Shown piece after piece: positions 7,560-14,849 of a stretch of DNA of 33,977 nucleotides; position 1 is the first letter of the stretch; each line of letters begins with the position of its first letter. Position numbers and translations under genes: made by a program. The notes beneath the pieces were generated by a model, which saw only the letters and a list, made by a program, of their open reading frames with translations, did not search any database and had not been told where the DNA came from. This stretch comes from Armatimonadota bacterium (GTDB lineage: Bacteria > Armatimonadota > Zipacnadia > Zipacnadales > VGFC01), in the NCBI GenBank assembly GCA_016869045.1, contig VGFC01000027.1, forward strand, positions 1 to 33,977, in the 5' to 3' direction.

Positions 7560-8237
7560 CTACCATCCCTGGCGGAACAGGCTCTGCCCCGCCGTTCGGA
7601 TGGCGCCGGCGCTCTGCCACTTCCCGTGGCCGTCGCAGTACCCGATGCTCGAGCCGCCATTGTGGCGTGCGTTGCGGTCGATGTCGCGAGTGCCCAGGTT
7701 GCAGTTGACTCCGCACTCGTTGGCGTAGGCTACGCGCGCCCAGCAGCAAGCGTGCGCCGGGTGGGCGTTGTCGGCAACCAGAAGGATCCCCGCCGTGGGC
7801 TCAACCTGGGCCATCTTCATGCCCTTGATCGCGTGGTTATAGCCGATGTCCCAGTACTTGCCGTCGAACCCCTGGCCCTGCACGGCCCACAGCCAGTCCT
7901 GAGTTACCGGCGTGGCCGAGTCATGCGCGCGCTGACGCTCGACGCTCGGGCACCCGAAGATCTGGGTGTTCTTGATGTACGGGAGTATGCGGCACTGCCA
8001 CTGCGGCATCACTTCGGTGTTGGGCCAGTCGTTGTTGATCTCAAACCTCTCGTCGTAGTCCTGGGCGTACATCAGGTGCGCCAGGGCCAGCTGCTTGATG
8101 TTGGACAGGCAACTCGCCTGCCGGGCCTTCTCTCGTGCTCATGCGAACACGGGAAACAGGATCGCCGCCAGAATGGCGATGATGGCGATGACAACCAGTA
8201 GCTCGATGAGCGTAAAGCCTCGGGGTTTCTTCTGCAC
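7560..8237 (-). pseudogene. Type IV prepilin-like protein (H-x9-DG family) interrupted by in-frame TGA
   Basis: Reading from GTG at 8237 gives QKKPRGFTLIELLVVIAI and AILAAILFPVFA, then TGA at 8141-8139. It continues in the same frame with AREKARQASCLSNIKQLAL and MYAQDYDERF, through HNGGSSIGYCDGHGKW, to TAG at 7560. In relatives the interrupted position is Arg in FPVFARAREKARQ, so a CGA to TGA change explains it. The prepilin leader (G before FTLIE) and the H-x9-DG tail are both intact on either side. A 170-residue internal ORF from ATG 8072 is open but lacks a ribosome site. The AAGGAGG lies only 1-2 nt from the GTG, which is unusually close. It could be a nonsense pseudogene, a sequencing error or a readthrough site. 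Confidence 0.85.
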
Positions 8238-8273
8238 GCCTCCTTGGAGTGTGGTGCCATGTAGTTCAACGCG

Positions 8274-10892
8274 TCACGCACGGTCTCCTACTTCGGTCTC
8301 TGTGGTGTTGCTCCCGGGATTCTCGTGGCGCCATTCCTCGACCTCGGTGCGGCAGCTCTCCGCCCACATGCCGACCCCGCACGCTTCGAGCATCCCGCAA
8401 GCCCGCTCCATCAGCTCGATGGCCTGCTCGGTCTGGCCCTCGGCCTTGGCGAGGTAGGCCATGCGCTGCCAGCAGCCGGCCAGACTGTAGCGCGCGCCGA
8501 TCACTTCCAGCAACGCTTCGGCCTCGTGGTAGCGGGCGGCGGCCTCCGCGTGCTCACCCACCATGGCGTGGACATCGCCGAGGCTCTGGATGCAGTTCGC
8601 CTCACCCGGACGCGCGCCGATGGACCGGTAGATGGGCCACGCCTCCTCGTACCGCGCCCGCGCCCGGTCGTACTCCGCCTGCAGCCGGTGCATGTCGCCG
8701 AGGCTCATCATGCAGTTGGCCTCGCCTAGCCGAGCCCCGACGGAGGCGTAGATGGGCAAGGCCTCCTCGTACCTCCGGCGCGCGTCATCGTACTCATGGC
8801 GCAGCCGATGCACGTCGCCGAGGCTGGCGATGCAGTTGGCCTCGCCGAGCCGCGCCCCAATCGAGGCGTAGATGGGGAGCGCCTCCTCGTATCGACCCCG
8901 CGCCTGGTCGTACTCGGCTCTCATGCGGTGCACGTCGCCCAGGCTACGGATGGAGTTGGCCTGGCCCAGGCGATCGCCTGCCGCCTCGCAGATCTCGAGC
9001 GCCGCCTCGTAGTGCTGGTGGGCCTGGTCGTAGCCGCCTCGCTGCAGGTACACGTCACCCAGGCCCCGGAGGCAGTTCGCCTCGTCCGGACGATCGGCGA
9101 TCGACCGACAGAGGCCCAGGGCCTCCTGGTACTTCGTCTCCGCCTGGTCGTAGTCCGCCAGCTGCAGGTGCACGTCGCCGAGGCTGCGGATGCAGCGGGC
9201 CTCGCCGCGGGGGTCGTGCAGACTGCGGGCGGCCTCCGCGCCCGCCCCCAGCCGCCGGACGGCCTCCGGGCCGGGCATCGCGAACGGGTAGAAGCGCCGG
9301 AGGGCTTCCGTCAGGTCAGCAACGTACTTCCTGTTCTGGTCTGCCGCGGCTCTCTCCAGCGCAGCATGGAGGTTGGGCAGCTCCGCCGACAGGACCGCGA
9401 CCGCCTCGGCCGTCCGGGGTACCCAGGTCGCCTCGTCGCCGCACCACTGGCGCGCCAGGCTCAGCAGCGACCCATCGAGCCTCGCGCGGAGGGCAGTGAT
9501 GTCAGGCTCCTCTCGGCGGGCGGCGAAGTCGCGCACCGGGGTAAGCATCGTGTAGCGGTCGCCCGCCACCTCCACCAGACGGGAGCGCACCAGAACGGCG
9601 GCGGCGGGCATCGCGCGATCATCGAGGACCTCCGTCAGCAGGGCACTGGTCGCGCCGCCCGGCAGATCCGCGAAGAGACGGAATAGCGCGCGGGAGGAGT
9701 GCTCCGGCCGCGCCGCGGGCCCCGAATCCGAGGGGGGCAGGTTCTCGTAGGAAAGCAGGAGCGAGATCTCGATGCTGTCGGAGCGATGTTGGGCGGCGGG
9801 CATCTCCAGGGCTGCGGTGCGCCGGCCCCGCCACTGAGAGAGCAGTGTGTCCAGGGAGTAGGCGTCGAGCTGCCTCGCGGCAAGAACGATCGCGAGCGGC
9901 CAGCCGCCAAGTTCCGCCAGCAGCTCGCCGCACCGTTCGTCGTCCCCGGCGCGCCATTCGTAGCCGCACAGCCGGGCTTCCGTCCGGAAGAGCGTGTCCG
10001 CATGGGCCGCCGTGAGGACGGGCACCGGTTCCGCGTGCTCGATTCCGGGCACGCCGATGGCTTCGCGTGAGGTTAGCAGGAAACGCGCCGCACCCCCGTG
10101 TTCGTGCAAGGCGCGAACCAAGGCGCGCACTCCGGCCGGGTCGTTCGCCTGGGCGAGGAACAAGTCGTCCAGGATGTGCAGCCGGTCGGCCCGCAGGCTG
10201 TGCGCAAGGTCCGCAGGCGTGGCGACCGGGTCCAGGCCCAGGCGCACCTGAATCTCCGCCGCCGCTCCGTGGGCGTCCGTGGCCGATTGCAGGTCGGCAT
10301 AGCAGACCCCCTCGCTCGGCCAGTTTTGCCGCGCCGCCTCACGGGCCACCGCCTTGGCGACCTCGCTCTTGCCGACGCCGCCGAGCCCGTACAGCGTCAC
10401 GATCCGGTGCTCGCGGAGCAACTGGCACAGGCGCCCGATCAACTCCTCGCGACCGACGAAGGTCTCGACCGGGGCGGGCGGCTCGGCGATGCACGTGGGC
10501 GCAGGCGTCGGCTTGGCGGGCGCAGGAGCCGGAGGCGCGGGCGGAGGTGGCACAGCGAGGGCGACGGCGTCGCGGCGGATGTCGAGATAGATGTGGCGGC
10601 CGATTCGGTAAAGGACGTAGAGCGCGTGCACGGGGATGATGACATAGAAGAGGAGCTTGTCGAAGCACTCGGCGTAGTGCTTCATGTCCGGGCGGACCCT
10701 CTCGATCAGCCACAGGCCGCCCGCGGCCAGAACGTAGACCAGCGCAGCCAGGAGGTTGGCCTTGAGAATCTGCCAGACCTCATGCAGGAAGTGACTCGCC
10801 TCATGTTTGGCGGATGGCGCGTCCAACCGATCGTGCTCCCCTCGGAGCGCCCATTCGCCGTCCGTGCGGTGTTCCCTTGTCCGCGGGGGCAT
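8274..10892 (-). CDS. STAND (NB-ARC) NTPase with two N-terminal TM helices and C-terminal TPRs
   Basis: 872 aa from ATG 10892; the in-frame extension upstream runs through a palindromic repeat and is probably not coding. Residues 47-64 and 80-96 are membrane helices, then a Pro/Ala linker (about 113-142). The NTPase follows: VGREELIGRL, Walker A GLGGVGKS (169-176), Walker B LHILDDLF (about 238-245), sensor FLLTSRE, and LGGWPLAI, the NB-ARC GxP motif. The C-terminal third holds TPR units of exactly 40 residues (ANC-x2-SLGDVH and YEEALPIYASIGARLGE). STAND proteins are ligand-gated switches: TPRs sense, NB-ARC oligomerises and the N-terminus acts as effector. Here that effector would be membrane-embedded. 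No good ribosome site is visible. The stop lies 36 bp from the broken prepilin. Confidence 0.85.
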   Translation of the reverse strand: MPPRTREHRTDGEWALRGEHDRLDAPSAKHEASHFLHEVWQILKANLLAALVYVLAAGGLWLIERVRPDMKHYAECFDKLLFYVIIPVHALYVLYRIGRHIYLDIRRDAVALAVPPPPAPPAPAPAKPTPAPTCIAEPPAPVETFVGREELIGRLCQLLREHRIVTLYGLGGVGKSEVAKAVAREAARQNWPSEGVCYADLQSATDAHGAAAEIQVRLGLDPVATPADLAHSLRADRLHILDDLFLAQANDPAGVRALVRALHEHGGAARFLLTSREAIGVPGIEHAEPVPVLTAAHADTLFRTEARLCGYEWRAGDDERCGELLAELGGWPLAIVLAARQLDAYSLDTLLSQWRGRRTAALEMPAAQHRSDSIEISLLLSYENLPPSDSGPAARPEHSSRALFRLFADLPGGATSALLTEVLDDRAMPAAAVLVRSRLVEVAGDRYTMLTPVRDFAARREEPDITALRARLDGSLLSLARQWCGDEATWVPRTAEAVAVLSAELPNLHAALERAAADQNRKYVADLTEALRRFYPFAMPGPEAVRRLGAGAEAARSLHDPRGEARCIRSLGDVHLQLADYDQAETKYQEALGLCRSIADRPDEANCLRGLGDVYLQRGGYDQAHQHYEAALEICEAAGDRLGQANSIRSLGDVHRMRAEYDQARGRYEEALPIYASIGARLGEANCIASLGDVHRLRHEYDDARRRYEEALPIYASVGARLGEANCMMSLGDMHRLQAEYDRARARYEEAWPIYRSIGARPGEANCIQSLGDVHAMVGEHAEAAARYHEAEALLEVIGARYSLAGCWQRMAYLAKAEGQTEQAIELMERACGMLEACGVGMWAESCRTEVEEWRHENPGSNTTETEVGDRA
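8571..9290. repeat. Six 120-bp tandem repeats encoding TPRs
   Basis: The segment reading (on +) like CACGTCGCCGAGGCT recurs at 8571, 8691, 8811, 8931, 9051 and 9171, exactly 120 bp apart. A GCCTCCTCGT block recurs between copies. Identity is high at nucleotide level, which suggests recent duplication or gene conversion and makes copy-number change likely. Confidence 0.85.
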
Positions 10893-10922
10893 GGGGGAGA
10901 AGTTACTGAGTTTCGGGTGGAT

Positions 10923-10997
10923 ACGGGAACAGTGGGGCGGGCATTCCTGCCCGCCACAGCCTCTGGCGGGCAAGAATGCCCGCCCCACTGTTCCCGT
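10923..10997. repeat. 75-bp near-perfect palindrome upstream of the STAND gene
   Basis: Arms 10923-10956 and 10964-10997 (34 bp each) match with one mismatch around a 7-bp loop. Core words GTGGGGCGGGCATTC and TGCCCGCCA are REP-like. It lies 31 bp upstream of the STAND start and about 115 bp beyond the stop of the gene at 11112. It could affect the STAND transcript's 5' end. Confidence 0.8.
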
Positions 10998-11111
10998 GTT
11001 TCTGCGAAGCGCAGTAGGGGCGCTTTGTCGGGACCAGAACGGCAACGCGCCGACGGACCGGAGTCCGTCAGCGCGCCCTATCGGTCCCAGAGACCCCTGG
11101 GCGGAACGGTC

Positions 11112-11546
11112 CTACGGTTGCCGGACCCGGACGTACCAGCCCGTCCAGTTGGGGGCATAGGCGTACACGCAGAAGTAGTGGACGCCCGTGTAGCCCGCCG
11201 TGAAGCGGATCTTGTCGGTCTCGCCGCGCCCGCGCTTGGACTTCCACAGGTAGTTGCTCGGCGAGCACCACGGCTTGTTCGTGCCGCGCGGGTTCGAGGT
11301 GCCGACGTACAGGTCGGGGTCGTCCGCACGCGTTTCGGGGACGACCTCGATCACGTACGTCCGGCCTCGGTTGCAGTGCGTGTGGTACAGCACGTAGTAC
11401 CCGCGCCACGCCCAGTCGTAGACCCAGCTGCGGCCGATCTCCACTCCGTCGGCCGCCCGGACGCCGTGTGGCGGCGCGATCGCACCGACGGCGAACAGGG
11501 CCGCGGCGAGCAGGGCCAGATCACGGATCAGTGCTTTGCGTCTCAT
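11112..11546 (-). CDS. Small secreted protein with a PPC-like beta domain
   Basis: 144 aa from ATG 11546 (AAAGGGG ribosome site). The signal peptide is residues 1-31 (LALLAAALFAVGAIA, cleavage near VRAADG). The mature part resembles a bacterial pre-peptidase C-terminal (PPC) domain: YVIEVVPETRADDPDLYVG and later YTGVHYFCVYAYAPNWTGWYV. PPC domains are beta-sandwiches usually appended to secreted proteases; here the domain stands alone. It contains three or four cysteines and many aromatics. It lies 56 bp downstream of a prepilin gene and is probably cotranscribed. The domain call is by pattern only. Confidence 0.7.
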   Translation of the reverse strand: MRRKALIRDLALLAAALFAVGAIAPPHGVRAADGVEIGRSWVYDWAWRGYYVLYHTHCNRGRTYVIEVVPETRADDPDLYVGTSNPRGTNKPWCSPSNYLWKSKRGRGETDKIRFTAGYTGVHYFCVYAYAPNWTGWYVRVRQP

Positions 11547-11602
11547 GGTGTGTGCCCCTTTCTGAGCTGGTGCGGCCCGCTCCCCCTCGCGGCGCCTCTT
11601 CG

Positions 11603-12265
11603 CTACTGCAGGTCCCACAGGTACTCCGGCGAGCGCGTCGCCGCCTCGGGCATTCGCTTCACATGCCCGTCCATGAAGGCGAAGTTCGCAGCTTCATGAT
11701 GCCGCTCGGTCGGGAGGACCTGCTCTTGCATTCCGAGCGCGAGGTAGTGGTCCAGGTCGAGCGCGACGGGTACGTTGCTGTAGCCTGCGTCGCAGAGCAT
11801 GATCGTGGCGGCCGGGCTGTGCACTGACGCGACCGTGACCGGCTCGCCCCGGCCGCCGCCCATCGCGGTCAGATCGGGGGGCGAGAGCCACGCATTCAGT
11901 GCGTACGTCGCTTGCAGCTCCGTGGGCAGCTCGTCGGCCTTCGGCCCTCGGTGCTCCCACGCGGGACAGGTCAAGACGCTTCGGTTGCGGACATACGGCT
12001 GGGCTGCCTCGCGCCAGGAGGCATACGGCTCCGTGCCGGTTGCCACATAGGAGACGGGGAAGGTCTCGTCATTGTCCTGCAGGTACATCTCGACCGCCAG
12101 GCTGAGTTGGTGCAGGTTGCCGGAGCAGACGCTCTCCCAGGCCTTGTGGCGCACCGACTGCAGCACCGGGAACAGGATCGCGGCCACCACGGCGATCACC
12201 GCGATGACGACGAGCAACTCAGTGAGAGTGAACCCTCTGACTCCCCGGCAAACGTGGGTGCGCAC
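11603..12265 (-). CDS. Type IV prepilin-like protein, H-x9-DG family (intact)
   Basis: 220 aa. A short basic leader precedes the prepilin peptidase site and hydrophobic helix GFTLTELLVVIAVIAVVAAI (residues about 11-30), so the product should be processed by PilD and assembled or anchored through this helix. The C-terminal motif HHEAANFAFMDGHVKRM is H-x9-DG. Such proteins are numerous in Planctomycetes and Armatimonadota, and their individual roles are mostly unknown. A near-consensus promoter with an operator-like dyad lies 38 bp upstream, unlike the other prepilin in this window. It is probably cotranscribed with the PPC-like gene downstream. Confidence 0.9.
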   Translation of the reverse strand: MRTHVCRGVRGFTLTELLVVIAVIAVVAAILFPVLQSVRHKAWESVCSGNLHQLSLAVEMYLQDNDETFPVSYVATGTEPYASWREAAQPYVRNRSVLTCPAWEHRGPKADELPTELQATYALNAWLSPPDLTAMGGGRGEPVTVASVHSPAATIMLCDAGYSNVPVALDLDHYLALGMQEQVLPTERHHEAANFAFMDGHVKRMPEAATRSPEYLWDLQ

Positions 12266-12302
12266 CGCTCTGCTCCTTGGACCAACTCCCAGGTCCTGCT
12301 TG

Positions 12303-12336
12303 TACTATCTATAATAGTAGAACGCTCGAATGTCAA
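12303..12336 (-). promoter_or_regulatory. Sigma-70 promoter with BlaI-type dyad for the 12265 prepilin
   Basis: On the minus strand, TTGACA (12336-12331), 17-bp spacer, TATAGA (12313-12308). The dyad TACTAT-N5-ATAGTA (12303-12319) covers the -10. The same arms occur in the blaI promoter at 16099-16114 with a 4-bp spacer. This implies repression by BlaI or a related protein. The predicted leader is about 36 nt. Confidence 0.7.
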
Positions 12337-12437
12337 GAGAAGTTCATCCCGCGGGGGCCGATTCACCTGGCGGAGCGCCGACGCCGGCGGCGTGCCGGGG
12401 GAGGGGGGAGTCGGGTTTCGGGCCGGTGGAATGGGAA

Positions 12438-12469
12438 GCGGGCTTGCGGCACGCAAGCCACAAGCCCGC
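12438..12469 (-). terminator. Hairpin downstream of the 37-aa gene
   Basis: Perfect 9-bp stem GCGGGCTTG (12438-12446) with CAAGCCCGC (12461-12469), 14-nt loop, 28 nt past the stop at 12498. It is followed on the minus strand by TTCCCATT, not a strong T-tract. A factor-independent terminator is plausible. Confidence 0.4.
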
Positions 12470-12497
12470 CGACCCCGGAAGTGTGTCGATGGCCACG

Positions 12498-12611
12498 CTA
12501 CGGCGTCCTGGCCTTCTCCTTCTCACGGTGCTTCTTGAGCTTCTCCTTGCGCTCCTTCTTGGTGGTCATCACCCGAGCGCTCTTCTTCTCCTTCTCTCGT
12601 CCCTTGGCCAT
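12498..12611 (-). CDS. 37-aa lysine-rich small protein
   Basis: The reading frame from ATG 12611 gives MAKGREKEKKSARV, then MTTKKERKEKLKKHREKEK, ending ARTP and TAG. About 60% of residues are Lys, Arg or Glu, and the body should be a charged single helix. AAGGTGG sits 9 nt upstream of the ATG as a ribosome site, and a hairpin follows the stop. The composition recalls nucleic-acid-binding or ribosome-associated microproteins, but I do not recognise a family. Low complexity means a chance ORF is possible; the ribosome site and clean intergenic placement argue for a real gene. Confidence 0.55.
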   Translation of the reverse strand: MAKGREKEKKSARVMTTKKERKEKLKKHREKEKARTP

Positions 12612-12833
12612 CGTGCATCACCACCTTGCCGGTATGGTGTTCGGTTGACCCCCGGCGCCCAACCGCCCCACTAGAGGGCTACGCCGCAGACGCGCGAAGG
12701 TTCCAGGCGGCAGTGCATGTTTCGCCGTGGAGGCCAAGGGTCCTGCCGTCGCGTTGGGCAAGGCGGGAAGAAGGATGGCGTCAGCGGCCGGCGAACGACG
12801 GCGGTACGCTCTTTGCTTCGGAGGATTTCGGAC

Positions 12834-13973
12834 ATGACTTCACCTGTGATCCCGCCCTCGACACCCGCGCCTCCCACACCCAAGGGTCCGAGCGGATGGC
12901 TGTACGCTCTCATCGGATGCCTGGCAGTGCTTCTCATCGGAATCGTGGCGGCGGTGTTGGTCGTCGTCTTCGTGTGGCACCCCTGGCAGCGCGACGGCCA
13001 TCCCCCGCCGCCCACGCAGACGACGACGGTCGAGGAGGGCAGCGGCAAGATCGAGGGCACGACCGAGGTGACGACCACCACAGCCCCGGCGAGTTCGCTG
13101 TCCATCGAGGCCGGCAACACCCCGGCCGGCGGTGCGGCGTACAAGCTGTTCGCCGAGTCGGGTGAGGTTGTCGCCTCGGGAACGATCCCGGCAACGCTGG
13201 AGATTCCGGCCGACGCACGGTACAAGCTGGTCGCGGGCAAGACGGGGTACCGATCGTGGGAGGACTGGCAGACCATCGGGGCCGCGGGCTCGTCACAGAG
13301 CGTGTCAGTGAAGCTGGAGGAACTGCCGCCGGAGATGGTCACCGTGATCGTGTGCACGGCGACCGGACGTCGCGGGAACCAGTGGTGCCCGATCACCGTT
13401 CGCCGGGACTTCCGCCGGGGCGACGAACCCGGGACGTGCGCCGTCCACAAGGCCCCGCCAAACCAGGTCGGCGTGAAGGTCTGCACGGTCAGCGGCAAGC
13501 GGGCCAACCGCTACTGCCCGACCGTCGTTACGAAGGCCTTCGCCGCCAACCGCGTGCCGGGCTACTGCACAGTCCACCGCCCGCCCCCGCCGCCCCCGCA
13601 GAGCGGCGTCGTGAAGACGATCTGCCTGGACTCGGGGAAGCTGGCCACGAGGAACTGCAAGCGCACCGGCCAGAAGACCTTCGCGGTGAGCGACGTCCCG
13701 GCCTTCTGCACGGCCTGCCGACCGCCACCGCCGGGCAAGCCCAAGGCCACCGTGCGGATCTGCGATGGGAGCGGTATGCGGGCCGGTCGCTACTGTGTCA
13801 GCACCCACACGGTACGGATGGACGCGGACGCCATCCCGGCGAACTGCACGATGCACACCGAGCCACCCAACAAGGAGTCCACAGACGCGGGGCAGTACAA
13901 GTGGTGCCCGGAGTGCAATGCCCGCAATCGGGTCAATGCGCGCGTCTGCCGGAAGTGCAGCCACCGGTTCTAG
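12834..13973 (+). CDS. Membrane protein with four PBP-tail-like Cys repeats and a zinc ribbon
   Basis: 379 aa, ATG 12834 with GGAGGA 8 nt upstream. One membrane helix lies near residues 23-48 (LYALIGCLAVLLIGIVAAV), then a Thr-rich linker and a PEGA-like beta domain (about 88-165). Four repeats of about 45-50 residues follow, each of the form (V/I)C-x2-(S/T)G-x2-A/G-x3-C-x9-F-x5-P-x2-C with a Pro-rich spacer: VCTATGRRGNQWCP, VCTVSGKRANRYCP, ICLDSGKLATRNC, ICDGSGMRAGRYC. This motif is familiar from C-terminal tails of class A penicillin-binding proteins. The C-terminus is a zinc ribbon (WCPECNARN and ARVCRKCSHRF). There is no transpeptidase. It may bind the cell wall or a wall-synthesis partner. 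Confidence 0.75.
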   Translation: MTSPVIPPSTPAPPTPKGPSGWLYALIGCLAVLLIGIVAAVLVVVFVWHPWQRDGHPPPPTQTTTVEEGSGKIEGTTEVTTTTAPASSLSIEAGNTPAGGAAYKLFAESGEVVASGTIPATLEIPADARYKLVAGKTGYRSWEDWQTIGAAGSSQSVSVKLEELPPEMVTVIVCTATGRRGNQWCPITVRRDFRRGDEPGTCAVHKAPPNQVGVKVCTVSGKRANRYCPTVVTKAFAANRVPGYCTVHRPPPPPPQSGVVKTICLDSGKLATRNCKRTGQKTFAVSDVPAFCTACRPPPPGKPKATVRICDGSGMRAGRYCVSTHTVRMDADAIPANCTMHTEPPNKESTDAGQYKWCPECNARNRVNARVCRKCSHRF

Positions 13974-14224
13974 CGGGTGCCGCGAGGCTCCTGGGAGCGA
14001 CGCCCGGCGATCGCGGCCCTGACGTTGAAGTCCGGATAGGCGGCTGCGAGTTCCTCGGCGGCCGCGGGCGGCACGCCTGACTCCTCCAGGCCCTGGCGGA
14101 AGCCCTTGATGGCCTGCCTCCGCCAGCGGCCGAGCGCGCTCGCCTGTAGCATCATCCGGAAGACCAGACGGGCGGCCGACGGCAGCAGGCGCGCCAGGCT
14201 CAGGACGCCTTGTGGCCGCTCCAT
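13970..14224 (-). CDS. 84-aa hypothetical protein in the ECF sigma operon
   Basis: 84 aa. ATG 14224 overlaps the upstream gene by 25 nt, so translation is probably coupled. The N-terminal 35 residues are basic and amphipathic (LLPSAARLVFRMMLQASALGRWRRQ). The centre (AIKGFRQGLEESGVPPAAA then EELAAAY) repeats the pattern of the neighbouring 90-aa protein. No family was recognised. Its stop shares the CTAG tetranucleotide with the stop of the convergent gene ending at 13973. Confidence 0.65.
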   Translation of the reverse strand: MERPQGVLSLARLLPSAARLVFRMMLQASALGRWRRQAIKGFRQGLEESGVPPAAAEELAAAYPDFNVRAAIAGRRSQEPRGTR

Positions 14225-14472
14225 TTGGTCTGCTCCAGCATGGACTGCAGGCTGCCGATGTAGCTCTTCGCCATCTCCAGCGCGTCCTCGACCGGGATTC
14301 CGCTGTCCACCAGCTCCTTGTAGAAGGCCCCTACCGCGCGGCCCAGGTCCTGCCCGGCCTCCGCCGAGAATAGCGTAGACCGAAGCTGGTTTAGCAGGCC
14401 AGGCAGCTTCTCGGTTACGACGTCCATCAACTCCTTGATGTCCTCGACGGGGATTTCCCTGTCGTGCGCCAT
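14200..14472 (-). CDS. 90-aa hypothetical protein in the ECF sigma operon
   Basis: 90 aa. ATG 14472 has AAGGAGG 8 nt upstream; the GTG at 14481 would overlap that site and is rejected. All-helical and acidic: EDIKELMDVVTEKLPGLLN, then AVGAFYKELVDSGIPVEDA and LEMAKSY. It contains no Cys, no TM and no obvious DNA-binding motif. It follows the anti-sigma gene by 18 bp. The F-x3-L-x2-SG(I/V)P-x3-A-x3-A-x2-Y pattern is shared with the next small gene. Function unknown; it may interact with the sigma system. Confidence 0.75.
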   Translation of the reverse strand: MAHDREIPVEDIKELMDVVTEKLPGLLNQLRSTLFSAEAGQDLGRAVGAFYKELVDSGIPVEDALEMAKSYIGSLQSMLEQTKWSGHKAS

Positions 14473-14490
14473 CTCGCGCACCTCCTTGCC

Positions 14491-14847
14491 TCAGGTACCT
14501 ACGCGAACGGTTGCGACCAGGGGGATGTTCACGGTCAAGGCCGGACGGGTTCGGGGCAGCTCGATAGCCTGTCGAACTGCCTGGGCCACGATCGCGGGCC
14601 CACCCAGCGCTTCCACCAATGACGTTAGCGGCCCGGCCAGCTCCGTGACCGGCCGCACTCCGCCCGTCGGCAGGGCCTGCACGGCCCGGGTCAGCCGCCG
14701 CTGAAGCACGACCGACTGCACGAACTCCGTCCGACACGCCCGGCAGCCGGCGATGTGCCGATAGAGCCCGCACTGCTCTTCAGCCGAGGCCGTCGCGTTC
14801 ACGACCCACGGTACCAACTCCAGGGCTTCCTCGCAGGAAGGCTCCAC
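14491..14847 (-). CDS. Soluble zinc-binding anti-sigma factor
   Basis: 118 aa from GTG 14847, which has GGGAGGAG 6 nt upstream inside the end of the sigma gene. The N-terminal third carries the ZAS zinc motif H-x3-C-x2-C (HIAGCRACRTEF), with a Cys at residue 5 as a possible further ligand. This is how ZAS anti-sigma factors clamp the cognate ECF sigma, often in a redox-sensitive way. No transmembrane helix follows, so it is predicted to be cytoplasmic and would sense an internal signal. The remaining 70 residues are of unknown fold. Confidence 0.8.
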   Translation of the reverse strand: MEPSCEEALELVPWVVNATASAEEQCGLYRHIAGCRACRTEFVQSVVLQRRLTRAVQALPTGGVRPVTELAGPLTSLVEALGGPAIVAQAVRQAIELPRTRPALTVNIPLVATVRVGT

Positions 14848-14849
14848 GT

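Noticed and set aside
8571-9290. CRISPR-like array suggested by exact 120-bp periodicity
   Set aside because: The repeats are coding, in frame, and encode 40-residue TPR units.
10893-11045. N-terminal extension of the STAND gene to ATG 11045
   Set aside because: The extra residues are encoded by the 75-bp palindrome and have no ribosome site.
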